Part shown: positions 25,201-32,784 of the stretch, in pieces
Position numbering within the stretch: position 1 is the first letter of the stretch
Layout: every line of letters starts with the position of its first letter
Program-made: the position numbers and the translations under genes
Notes under the pieces: generated by a model
Database searches by the model: none
Seen by the model: the letters and a program-made list of their open reading frames with translations, nothing else
Told to the model about the DNA's origin: nothing
Source: an uncultured Phycisphaeraceae bacterium
Lineage (GTDB): Bacteria > Planctomycetota > Phycisphaerae > Phycisphaerales > UBA1924
Length of the DNA: 39,854 nt
Reading direction: 5' to 3'
NCBI GenBank assembly: GCA_937899905.1
Contig: CALCCF010000003.1
Location: 1-39,854, forward strand

Positions 25201-26035
25201 GGAGCGGATCGTGCACCGTCCGATGCGTCGCCGCCTGCCCGACACGCGCGGCTCGCTGACGCACAAGTTCAATATCGCCGGCCACGAGGGCTACCTGACC
25301 GTTGGCCTGTACGAGGACGGCATGCCCGGCGAGCTGTTCATCACGATGGCCAAGGAAGGCTCGACCATCGGCGGCCTCATGGACAGCCTTGGCACCGCGG
25401 TGAGCGTCTCGCTGCAGTACGGTGTTCCGCTTGAGAGCCTGGTGCGCAAGTTCACGCACCAGCGCTTCGAGCCCGCGGGCATGACCACCAACCGAGATAT
25501 CCCGCTGGCCAAGAGCCTTGTGGATTACATCTTCCGTTGGCTAGGCATCGAGTTCATCCCGGGGTATCGCGAGGCGAACACGCCGCGGCGCAATATCGAA
25601 GGCGGCACGAACGAACGCGGAGAGGGCGGTAGTGACTCGGCGGAGCCGGTCTCGTCCGACCGCGTGCGTCCGCTCGCTGGCCCCACGGACGGGGCTGGCG
25701 ATCGGGTCGATGCGGCCGCCCGCATGACGCGGGAGGCCAACGGCCACGATGGCGACATCGATGCCTCGGAGAACGTGAGCGGTGCTTCGGCGGTCGCGAA
25801 GGCCGAGCCGGTGGTAGCCACGACGCGCCACGTTGTGGTCGAGGCCGCCGAGACAACCGTCCGTCGATCGCGAGCGGCCGAGCCGGCGACCAAGACCGGC
25901 GAGTCGGCGCAGCTTTCCAGCATGCTCGAGAGCATGGCCGACGCACCCGCCTGCGACGTCTGCGGCACGATCACCGTTCGCAATGGCACCTGCTACAAGT
26001 GCCTGAACTGCGGCAACAGCATGGGATGCAGCTGA
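22268..26035 (+). CDS. nrdJ: Vitamin B12-dependent (class II) ribonucleoside-diphosphate reductase
   Basis: A 1255-residue adenosylcobalamin-dependent ribonucleotide reductase, making deoxyribonucleotides without oxygen. Signature segments are [14 protein letters not shown], the active-site NPCSE (436-440, Cys 438), [44 protein letters not shown], and a TSCPD-type domain (about 985-1085, [13 protein letters not shown]-like). The C-terminus has redox/zinc cysteines, CDVC (1229-1232) and [13 protein letters not shown]. An acidic Glu/Val-rich linker (about 915-970) and a second low-complexity linker (about 1110-1220) separate these domains. The ATG at 22268 follows GGAAG. A strong terminator lies about 105 bases after the stop. 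Confidence 0.96.
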   Translation: [1255 protein letters not shown]

Positions 26036-26134
26036 TGCGCAATACCTGAGCCTCCTTCTCCCCCAAGGTCGTTGGGATCTAGCCCGTCCCCCCTCTCTCC
26101 GGCGGGCTTGCCACCACCCGATCCCGACGACCGC

Positions 26135-27031
26135 TCAAGAACCCCCGGGCCCGCCACCAGGCCCGGGGGTTTTATGTTGGCGGGGATCCGTCGAGTGGAG
26201 ATGCGAACGGACGCTCCGTTCGATGCCTTCCGGAAAAGAGAGGCCTGCAGTTGTTGCGAGTTCTCTCCCAAGCGTCACGAACAACTCGATCGTTGCTTCG
26301 AACGCACACTGTATGTCGTCTGTGTTAAATCCACCGAAGCATGACGCGAGCGCGTTACGGTGTTCGGGCGCGAGCCACTCGCTTACGCCTCGTCCGCCAT
26401 ACCAGACATCGACTGGTGGCTTGCCGTGTGCTAGCGCATGCCACTGAGCAACTTGCAAAAGGGCACACAACATGGCCCAGTGTCTTGAGGATGCCAGCCA
26501 CAGCTCTCCCCGGGCGAGATACTTCGGCACGTGCGTCGCCTCGAACCAGAATCGACCAATGGCTTCCGAAAGCTCAACTTGTGTTGGGAGCGGGGTGCTC
26601 TGGGGGATGGGTAGTGGCGGCGGCAGCGATTCGCACTGTCCCCGCTTATCGATCAGCACGGCATAGCCCCGTGCGTACAGGGCGTCAAGCTGCCGATTCT
26701 CGATCATGCCGGTCACTCGCTGTGCGTCTGCGAGGGTGAAGTCGACCCTGACGCCATCGGCGTAGAGCACGAGCCGGGTTGGCCAGGGATGGTGCTCGTC
26801 GCCGTCGAGGCGCATCACGATCGCGACCTCTCCGAAGTCGTTGATCCAGCGGTCGCTGGCGAGGAACCGCTCGGGACTCGGCGAGATGATCTCGATGTCG
26901 ATGTCGGACCACGCGTCGGCTGTGCTATCGCCGCGAGCAAGCGAGCCGGTCAGGACTAGGGCATCGACATCGGCACAGCCGCGTGCCCATTCGACGATGC
27001 GTGCGAGCATTTCGTCTCGTGGGCGTGGCAA
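26135..27031 (-). CDS. Aminoglycoside 6-adenylyltransferase-like nucleotidyltransferase
   Basis: A 298-residue protein of the polymerase-beta nucleotidyltransferase superfamily. GSLARGDS-TADAWSDIDIE (29-47) is the G-S-x(n)-D-x-D site, with D43 and D45 as metal ligands. WINDFGEVAIVMRLDGDE and VRVDFTLAD follow, as in the ANT(6)/AadK-AadE group, which adenylylates streptomycin. The true substrate could equally be a metabolite. The likely start is TTG at 27031, because GGAGG lies six bases upstream; an ATG at 27010 has a weaker site. The gene begins 13 bases after the methyltransferase stop. The last residues (KTPGPGGGPGG) are encoded by the nrdJ terminator, so the C-terminus is probably not functional. 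Confidence 0.82.
   Translation of the reverse strand: MPRPRDEMLARIVEWARGCADVDALVLTGSLARGDSTADAWSDIDIEIISPSPERFLASDRWINDFGEVAIVMRLDGDEHHPWPTRLVLYADGVRVDFTLADAQRVTGMIENRQLDALYARGYAVLIDKRGQCESLPPPLPIPQSTPLPTQVELSEAIGRFWFEATHVPKYLARGELWLASSRHWAMLCALLQVAQWHALAHGKPPVDVWYGGRGVSEWLAPEHRNALASCFGGFNTDDIQCAFEATIELFVTLGRELATTAGLSFPEGIERSVRSHLHSTDPRQHKTPGPGGGPGGS
26140..26171. terminator. Strong intrinsic terminator after nrdJ, inside the end of the convergent gene
   Basis: ACCCCCGGGCC (26141-26151) and GGCCCGGGGGT (26160-26170) form a perfect 11-bp stem, 12 with the A-T pair 26140/26171, around an 8-base loop. On the plus strand TTTTAT follows. It terminates the dcd-nrdJ transcript. On the minus strand it is translated as the Pro/Gly-rich C-terminus of the nucleotidyltransferase-like protein. 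Confidence 0.85.
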
Positions 27032-27044
27032 TGCGCACCTCCGG

Positions 27045-28052
27045 TCAGCCGCGACGATCTTCGCGCTTGCGGGCGAGCACGCGCATCTCGCCATGAGCGA
27101 GAGGGTGGCTGGCGTGACGATCGATGCGTTCGCGGACGATCTCCATGCCCTTGCTGATGAGCATCTCGCGGAGGAGCTCGGGCGTGAAGGCGTGGGGGTG
27201 CATGTCGTCGATGGTGCTGCGAAGGTCGACCAGTATCCAGGCGTGGCCGCCGGGCCTGAGCACGCGGGCGAACTCGGCGATGGCGCGGCCGGGGTCGGCG
27301 ACGTGATCGAGGCAGTTGTCGCAGACGACAAGGTCGAAGCTGGCGCTGGCCAGGGGCAGCTGCTCTCCTGGAGCGGTGATGGGCGTGAAGCGCATCTGTC
27401 CTGGCGGGAATAGGCCGCACGACGCGTAGCCGTCATTGAGGGGGTCAGCCGCCGCGGCGAATCGCCACGAGCCCTGCGCGACCATCGGGTGTGGGCCGCC
27501 GCCGCTCTCGACGACCGAGGTCCGTGCTTGCCACGCGTGGGGGTCGTCGATGCCAAGCCATTCCATGAGTGATGCGCAGCGATCCTGCTGCCAACGGGCG
27601 AAGACCTCGTGGAACGTGCCATACGACGGATCGATGGACTCGTGCGCGCCCGGCACGTGGACGGCGCGGACCCAGTAGGCGAGTTCGTCGCGGAGTCGTC
27701 GCTCGATGTGCGCGTCGCCGATGGCGCTGGACATCGAGCCATCGAGTCCGCCGCGCCATGAGTGCCAGCCGCCCGCGCCGGCGATGGCGTCTTCCAGCGG
27801 GGCGATCGCCGGTCCGATCGCCTTGCGGACCACCTTCTTCCAGCACACGGCGAGTGCGTGCGAGACAGGGTTTCGCTGGCGGCGCATGCGGGCCGTTGGC
27901 GCAGGACGGACCGGCCCGGGTGTGGGCTTGTGTGTGAAGCCGGCGGGTTCGCCGCCATCTGGGCTGGGCCCGGGGCCCCCGGACGCGGGCTTGGACTCGA
28001 TCGCGACCGACGGCTCGACGGCGGTCTCCTGTTGTGCTGGGCTCTGGGACAT
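27045..28052 (-). CDS. Class I SAM-dependent methyltransferase
   Basis: A 335-residue protein with a disordered Pro-rich N-terminus (1-55), a helical region (about 60-160), and a Methyltransf_11-type Rossmann domain (about 170-310). The SAM-site motif I is degenerate (SVVESGGGPHPMV). FDLVVCDNCLDHVADPGRAIAEFARVLRPGGHAWILVDLR is the clear motif IV-to-VI region, and HPHAFTPELLREMLISKGMEIV follows. The methyl acceptor is unknown. No ribosome-binding site precedes the ATG at 28052; a leaderless or downstream start (ATG at 27887) is possible. Probably an operon with the nucleotidyltransferase, divergent from phoU. Confidence 0.85.
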   Translation of the reverse strand: MSQSPAQQETAVEPSVAIESKPASGGPGPSPDGGEPAGFTHKPTPGPVRPAPTARMRRQRNPVSHALAVCWKKVVRKAIGPAIAPLEDAIAGAGGWHSWRGGLDGSMSSAIGDAHIERRLRDELAYWVRAVHVPGAHESIDPSYGTFHEVFARWQQDRCASLMEWLGIDDPHAWQARTSVVESGGGPHPMVAQGSWRFAAAADPLNDGYASCGLFPPGQMRFTPITAPGEQLPLASASFDLVVCDNCLDHVADPGRAIAEFARVLRPGGHAWILVDLRSTIDDMHPHAFTPELLREMLISKGMEIVRERIDRHASHPLAHGEMRVLARKREDRRG

Positions 28053-28166
28053 CGAAGGAGCGTACGCGATGCGCGACAGATCGCCTAGTATTCCTGTTCA
28101 ACCCGCCGTCCCAAGCCGCGTTCGGCGTTGATTTGGCGGGCTCAAGAAGGGGGACTGGCCGCACCA

Positions 28167-28853
28167 ATGGATGCCAAGCCGACATTTAGTCGCCCGGTCG
28201 GCTCGAGCGAATTGCCCCGGCAGATCGTGGGTCTGAAGCGGCAGCTCATCCGCGAGGCGTCGTATGCCGTTGCCATGATCGAGCAGGCCCTCGACGCGCT
28301 GCTGCGGCTGGATCGCCCCCAGGCCAAGGCCGTCCGCAAGCAGGACGACGTGATCGATCGCCACGAGATCGAGATCGAGCAGGCGTGCCTCGACCTGCTG
28401 CTGATGCAGCACCCCGTTGCCAGCGACTTCCAGAACGTGTTCTTCGTCCTCCGCGTGAACACGCAGGTCGAGCGTGTGGGCGACCACGCGTCGAGCATCG
28501 CCAAGTGCGCGTCGCGCATGGCCAAGGCCGGACTCGATCCACGGTGGCCGACCTCGTTGGTCGAGATGGCCCACCGCGTGCCGGCGTGCTGCCATCGCAC
28601 GCTGCGTGCCGTGCTCGACGAGGACGTTGACGCGGCCCGCGAGATCATCGCCGAGGACGAAGTGATCGATCAGCTCGAAAAGACGCTTTTCGCCGAAACG
28701 CTCGAGGTGATGCGCACCGAGCCCAGTGGCGACTTGGCCGGCCTGTACATCTTTCGTGTCGGCCGAGAACTCGAGCGCACCGCGGACGTGATGGCCAGCA
28801 TCTGCAAGGACCTGATCTTCCGCGAGACGGGCGAGAACCTGCGCCACACGTAG
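28167..28853 (+). CDS. phoU: PhoU-family phosphate signalling protein
   Basis: A 228-residue PhoU protein: two three-helix bundles that bind metal clusters and, in the family, restrain the PhoR/PstB phosphate response in the cytoplasm. The first repeat carries HPVASDFQNVFFVLRVNTQVERVGDHASSIAK and the second PSGDLAGLYIFRVGRELERTADVMASICKDLIF; the two ER(V/T)xD motifs are the metal-binding ExxxD sites. The ATG at 28167 is chosen with AAGGGGG upstream; an in-frame TTG at 28128 has none. No pst transporter or phoBR genes are in view, so its partner is elsewhere. Confidence 0.88.
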   Translation: MDAKPTFSRPVGSSELPRQIVGLKRQLIREASYAVAMIEQALDALLRLDRPQAKAVRKQDDVIDRHEIEIEQACLDLLLMQHPVASDFQNVFFVLRVNTQVERVGDHASSIAKCASRMAKAGLDPRWPTSLVEMAHRVPACCHRTLRAVLDEDVDAAREIIAEDEVIDQLEKTLFAETLEVMRTEPSGDLAGLYIFRVGRELERTADVMASICKDLIFRETGENLRHT

Positions 28854-28941
28854 GCGGCCGCGAGCCTGAGTCGGGCTCGTCGCTGGTGTACCAACCCGCG
28901 GGAGTCGGAACAATTCCGAGCGGGTCTTGTTCTTGGCTCAT
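28852..28941 (-). CDS. Possible small ORF with strong ribosome-binding site, antisense to the phoU end
   Basis: An ATG at 28941 on the minus strand follows TTAGGAGATACAACCC, a good ribosome-binding site. It opens MSQEQDPLGIVPTPAGWYTSDEP, about 30 residues of non-random, protein-like composition, before the frame runs on into DNA antisense to phoU (open to 28645, 98 codons in all). The PTPAGWY motif recalls the PAGWYPDP motif of DUF2510, but that is weak. Only the intergenic 30 codons are marked here. It could be a remnant, a frameshifted small protein, or chance. Confidence 0.3.
28861..28879. terminator. Hairpin after phoU
   Basis: CGAGCC (28861-28866) pairs with GGCTCG (28874-28879) around a 7-base loop, eight bases after the phoU stop. 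No T tract follows, so terminator function is uncertain. Confidence 0.35.
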
Positions 28942-28982
28942 GGGTTGTATCTCCTAACGGGAGGCCTAGCGGGAGGCGAGCC

Positions 28983-30464
28983 ATGCCGGGCGTCGGCAGT
29001 CCCAGAATGCTGGATGTGCTGGCTCGGCCGAAGAGCCGTCGGGCGTTGCTCGCATCGGCCCTCTTGCTCCAGGCGATCGTGCTTGGCGTGGGCTGGTTCG
29101 CCACGTTCCGCATTGTGCAACGCTCGTTCGCGGGCGTTGTCGAAGACATCGTGCAAGAGCAGAACGTCGACATCGCCAGGCGCGTCGCGGATCTGCTGCC
29201 CGAGACGATGGGGGATGTGGAGTTTGGCAGCGAGGAGTGGGAGCGTCTGCAGCGGATCATCGAGGGCGAGTCGCTCCAGGCACTGCCGGCCGGCGGGTTC
29301 ATCTGCCTCGTCGAGCCGGATGGCCGGTTGCTGTGCCATCCCGAGATCCGCGACAATCCGGGGCTGCGGAATTTTAGCTTCGATGGCATGGAACTCTCCG
29401 CGGGCCTGACTGGTAGCGGCTCATCCATGCCGTTGCTCGATGCTGGCTCGATGGATGCGCCGACCACTGGCACCATCGATTTTCCCGGCGATACCCACTT
29501 CGTCGGAACCCAGCCCATCAACAACGATGGTCTGCGGCTCTTGGTGCACCAGCCTGTGGGCGCGGTTGTTGATGCCGGCCGGTCGAGCACACGGTGGGTG
29601 CTGGCGTTCGCCGGCGTCGCGGCGGTGGGAGTGCTCGCGATTTCGGGGCTCGGCTTGAACGCGCTCATGCGTCGGTACGAGGGGGCGCAAGAACGCCTGA
29701 ATCGCCAGATGCGAGACAACCTGCGCATTGCCCAGCGGATCCAGCAGGCGACGCTGCCCGACACGCTCCCGACGATGGACGGGTACAGCTTCGCGGGTGT
29801 GAGCCTGCCAGCCGAAGAAACCGGCGGTGACACTTTCGACCTTGCGCGATCGGACGACGGGACGCATGTGGCGCTTACGATCGCCGACGCAACCGGGCAC
29901 GGTATCGGGCCCGCGCTGGCGGTTTCGCAGCTGCAGGCGATGGCCAAACTGGCGTGGCAGCACGAGCGCGACCCCCATCGCATCATCACCGTACTCAATG
30001 AGCACATGCACGCGAGCCTGCCCGACGGTCGCTTCGTTACCGCGTGGCTCGGCGTGCTCGACGCGGCTCGCGGCGTGATACGCATGGTGAGCGCGGGGCA
30101 GGACCCGCAGTTGGTCTATCGCGCCGAGACCGGGCAGGTTGAACGCCTCTCGACGGACACGCTGCCGCTTGGCATCATGGCCGAACTGCCCGAGTACGAG
30201 CATCGAACGGTGATGTTGCAGAAGGGCGACATTCTGCTTGTTGCAACCGACGGCATTGCCGAGGCCGCCGGCCCAACGGGTGAGCAGTTTGGCGTGGAGC
30301 GCGTGATCGAATCGCTCAGACGGCTCGCAGAACAGGGGCCGCAAGCCGTGATCGATGGCGTGCTCGAGTCGGTCCGCACGTTCTCTGAGGACGCCGCGCC
30401 AGATGACGATCGCACCCTGATTGTCGTGCAGAGGCGACCGGGGGCTGCGCCGATGCGCGGCTAG
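28983..30464 (+). CDS. Membrane-bound PP2C/SpoIIE-type serine phosphatase with periplasmic sensor
   Basis: A 493-residue signalling phosphatase. TM1 (about 21-45) and TM2 (about 205-228) enclose a 160-residue periplasmic sensor region that contains GGFICLVEPDGRLLCHPE, similar to Cache-type sensors. A short coiled linker (RYEGAQERLNRQMRDNLRIAQRIQQATLP) leads to the SpoIIE/PPM domain: GGDTFD (281-286; usually GGDYYD), IADATGHGIGPAL (300-312) and the C-terminal DDDRTLIVV. The linker-to-LP motif is that of RsbU/SpoIIE-like regulators, which dephosphorylate anti-sigma antagonists; the partner here is not visible. The ATG at 28983 follows GGGAGGCGAGCC. The stop shares CTAG with the stop of the convergent gene. 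Confidence 0.9.
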   Translation: MPGVGSPRMLDVLARPKSRRALLASALLLQAIVLGVGWFATFRIVQRSFAGVVEDIVQEQNVDIARRVADLLPETMGDVEFGSEEWERLQRIIEGESLQALPAGGFICLVEPDGRLLCHPEIRDNPGLRNFSFDGMELSAGLTGSGSSMPLLDAGSMDAPTTGTIDFPGDTHFVGTQPINNDGLRLLVHQPVGAVVDAGRSSTRWVLAFAGVAAVGVLAISGLGLNALMRRYEGAQERLNRQMRDNLRIAQRIQQATLPDTLPTMDGYSFAGVSLPAEETGGDTFDLARSDDGTHVALTIADATGHGIGPALAVSQLQAMAKLAWQHERDPHRIITVLNEHMHASLPDGRFVTAWLGVLDAARGVIRMVSAGQDPQLVYRAETGQVERLSTDTLPLGIMAELPEYEHRTVMLQKGDILLVATDGIAEAAGPTGEQFGVERVIESLRRLAEQGPQAVIDGVLESVRTFSEDAAPDDDRTLIVVQRRPGAAPMRG

Positions 30465-31264
30465 GGGCAGCCGGCGTCGAACTGTGTCTGGAATGCCAGA
30501 AAATCCAAGATCGTCAGCTCGCCATCGCCGTCGAAGTCGGCCAGCAGATCTCCGGCGTCGAAGGCCGACTGGAAGGCCAGGAAGTCGAAGATGGTGAGTT
30601 GGCCGTCTTGGTCGATGTCGACGCAGCAGCACGCTCCAGATTGCTCGCCGATCACCGTCACGACCTGATTCGAATCAGGAAATCCGAAGTCCGCAACATC
30701 CGTGGGGTCCAAGATGCCGCAATCGATAGAGCTCACGTACCAGGGGGCCGTCTGACCGGCGAAGTTTCCTCCAGGGATGAACCGATCACCCAGCGTGCCT
30801 CCGGCAAGGTCCCGCAGGCTCGGCACGCTGATCTCGACAACGAGCGCGGCGCCGGCGGTCACGCTGGCGGAGGCATCGATCGTGACAAGTTCGAGTGAGC
30901 GCTCGGAAAGTTCGACGCTGGTCGTTCCGATGAGCGGTAAGCCAACTGCCGGGGCCGTACCCGAGAACGTCTCATAGAAATTCACCGTGATCTCGATGGC
31001 GTCGAGTGTCGGCAACTCCAGTGTCTCGACACCGAACTCGAACTGCAAAACGCTGAAGTCGTTGGTCACCCCGAAGTCGGTCGGTTTGAATGCGCGCCAG
31101 AAGCTGTTCGAGAGGGACGTCTGGAGCGGATCGGAATCGGCGCAGGCGATGCCCGCCCCCAACTCGATCGTGATCGGGTCGACCGAGTGTGTCAGTCGCA
31201 CCGTGTCTGGGCCTGCGATTGCGGCGGCCGTGGCGGCCAGTATCATGATGGCGGCGGTCTTCAT
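30461..31264 (-). CDS. Secreted hypothetical protein with dockerin-like tag
   Basis: A 267-residue exported protein. The ATG at 31264 follows GGGGAGGG; the signal peptide ends AAAIAG. The body (about 20-205) is beta-rich without recognised motifs (FSVLQFEFGVETLELPTLDAIEITVNFYETF, VTAGAALVVEISVPSL, AGQTAPWYVSSIDCGI) and resembles planctomycetal secreted domains of unknown role. The tag has two units (CCCVDIDQDGQLTIFDFLAFQ and DFDGDGELTILDFLAFQ) ending FDAGCP. A TTTGGA-16-TATATT promoter lies just upstream. It is tail to tail with the phosphatase gene. Confidence 0.87.
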   Translation of the reverse strand: MKTAAIMILAATAAAIAGPDTVRLTHSVDPITIELGAGIACADSDPLQTSLSNSFWRAFKPTDFGVTNDFSVLQFEFGVETLELPTLDAIEITVNFYETFSGTAPAVGLPLIGTTSVELSERSLELVTIDASASVTAGAALVVEISVPSLRDLAGGTLGDRFIPGGNFAGQTAPWYVSSIDCGILDPTDVADFGFPDSNQVVTVIGEQSGACCCVDIDQDGQLTIFDFLAFQSAFDAGDLLADFDGDGELTILDFLAFQTQFDAGCP

Positions 31265-31298
31265 TGGGCCCTCCCCGATGGCTTGCGGCACTCCTCTC

Positions 31299-31326
31299 AA
31301 TATACCAGGAATCTGACCGATCCAAA
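31299..31326 (-). promoter_or_regulatory. Promoter of the dockerin gene ending at 30461
   Basis: On the minus strand TTTGGA (31326-31321) and TATATT (31304-31299) are 16 bases apart. Transcription would start near 31292, about 28 bases before the ATG at 31264. Confidence 0.5.
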
Positions 31327-31342
31327 GCCCGATTGGTCGGGT

Positions 31343-31369
31343 TTGTTCGGTGGGGATCGTGGATATACT
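31343..31369 (+). promoter_or_regulatory. Promoter of the tRNA-Val gene
   Basis: TTGTTC (31343-31348) and TATACT (31364-31369) are 15 bases apart, a short but usable spacing. The start would lie about 30 bases before the tRNA 5' end. Confidence 0.45.
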
Positions 31370-31405
31370 CCCCGGCTTTCCAGGGCGTGGGTTTGCCCGC
31401 CCGAG

Positions 31406-31479
31406 GGGCGCATAGCTCAGTTGGCTAGAGCGCTGCCGTCACATGGCAGAGGTCACTGGTTCGAGTCCAGTTGCGCTCA
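31406..31479 (+). tRNA. tRNA-Val (anticodon CAC)
   Basis: A complete 74-base cloverleaf. The acceptor GGGCGCA pairs with TGCGCTC (one G-T pair), the discriminator is A, and no CCA is encoded. The D arm is GCTC-AGTTGGCTA-GAGC. The anticodon arm CTGCC-GTCACAT-GGCAG gives anticodon CAC with T33 before it. The T arm is ACTGG-TTCGAGT-CCAGT. It reads GUG valine codons. Confidence 0.95.
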
Positions 31480-31506
31480 TTTGGGTTTTGTACGAGGTGT
31501 TGCGAA

Positions 31507-32784
31507 CTACCGCGACACGATTGGTGACGATCCATCCCGACGCAAATTCTCGGCTGGCGCGGCCGTTGTGGCTTCCGTGCACATCGGTGTGCTGTGGTCT
31601 ACGGGCGTGCCCACGCTCCTTGAGTGGGCTCTTTCGCCTGGACTGACGCGCCGCTCGGCGAGCCAACTCCAGTTGTGCTCGACGAGGCGTTGCTCTTGGA
31701 TGGCCCTCGGCCAGTACCGGTTTTGCTCGGCGAGTTGGGTGTTCAGGCTCGCCTTCAACTCATTTCGCGCGGGCTGCAGCACCAGGGGCAGGTTGGCGTT
31801 ACCAGACTCAAGATAGCCCAGAAGCGCCCCTCGGCTGCCCGCCAGCGCGTCGACGGACTTGAAGGGTACAGACGGCAGCAAGGACGTCGCGGTATTCGCG
31901 AAGAGCGCAATGATTGGGATCGGCGGGAACGTGGTCGTCAGGCTGATCGTCGTCGTGACGGCAACCCCCGCCGCGATCAGCGCCTCGTTTGCGATCAGCG
32001 ATCGGGTCTCGTTTTCGATGTGGTGGCGTGTGTCGGTGGGAGTCGCGACAAGCAACTGTGGCCCGGAGTCCAGGGCGAGGTCGTAGACACCCTCGCGGCC
32101 CGTACTGCCATCGATCACCGCGACCACGAATCTTCCGAGTTCGCCGAAGTGTCCCAGCACACGTATCGACTGTGTTCCATCGCCATCGACGAATGGCGCT
32201 AACCCGGGCTCGGGATCGGCCAGATGCAGTAGCAGAAGGTTGCGATCCACCGTTGCGGGCTCGGGGCGAACACCCCGCGATCCGAGGATCTCTATCGCCG
32301 TCGCACGAAGTTCTGCCGACAGCTCGGGTAGGAGGCCCGGATCATGGAGGAGCCGCTCACGCAGCCGACCACGAAGCGCCGCACGCAGCTCCCGCCGATC
32401 GAAGAGCTCGCCGGTCATGCTCCACTTGCCGATACCGAGCGTCGGCCAGTACAGGAGCCATCCGTTGCCCCCGAGCTGGACATCCTCTGCGGCACGCAGC
32501 TGGTCGTACTCGTTCGCGTTCTCGAAGCTCACCAGCCGAATGGGAGACTCGCGTGTGAGGTCTCGGTGGCCGTCCTAGTGTGTGCGTGGGGTTCGCGGTA
32601 TCGCAAGATCCCAGATTTCTCGCGGGCGCCCAGCCGAGTCTGCAACGATCGCGTATCGATCGAATCTAGAGAGCTCAAAGGGCTGGCCTTCCAGCGGAGT
32701 TTGGGTGTAGCTGGTACACGCGACCATGAGGGTTAGCGCGAGCATCGTCGCGGCGAACAGCAACGCTCGGGCGATTCGTCTCAC
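31507..32784 (-). pseudogene. Lipoprotein gene with in-frame TAG at 32575-32577
   Basis: A single frame runs from GTG (32784) to the stop near 31507, but codon 70 is TAG. The upstream 69 residues are a lipoprotein N-terminus (LLFAATMLALTLMVAC, Cys 23 as lipidation site). Downstream, the same frame continues without a new start (DGHRDLTRESPIRLVSFENANEYDQLR) for 355 further residues, with one long hydrophobic helix (about TRSLIANEALIAAGVAVTTTISLTTTFPPIPIIALFA). The GTG overlaps the stop of the upstream hydrolase gene (GTGA) and has AGGAAG nine bases upstream, so the start is real. Function unknown. The amber may be a mutation, a sequence error or a read-through site. Confidence 0.75.

Noticed and set aside
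22217-25459. A 1080-codon open frame on the minus strand opposite nrdJ
   Set aside because: It is antisense to a clear ribonucleotide reductase. Its His/Arg/Leu/Val-rich composition is the usual artefact of G+C-rich third positions.
27032-27958. A 309-codon upstream extension of the ANT-like gene
   Set aside because: Ser/Ala/Arg/Thr-rich shadow of the methyltransferase gene; the TTG at 27031 has an ideal ribosome-binding site.
31406-31520. Integration at the tRNA-Val 3' end
   Set aside because: No integrase gene lies beside it and no second copy of the tRNA 3' sequence was seen in the window.
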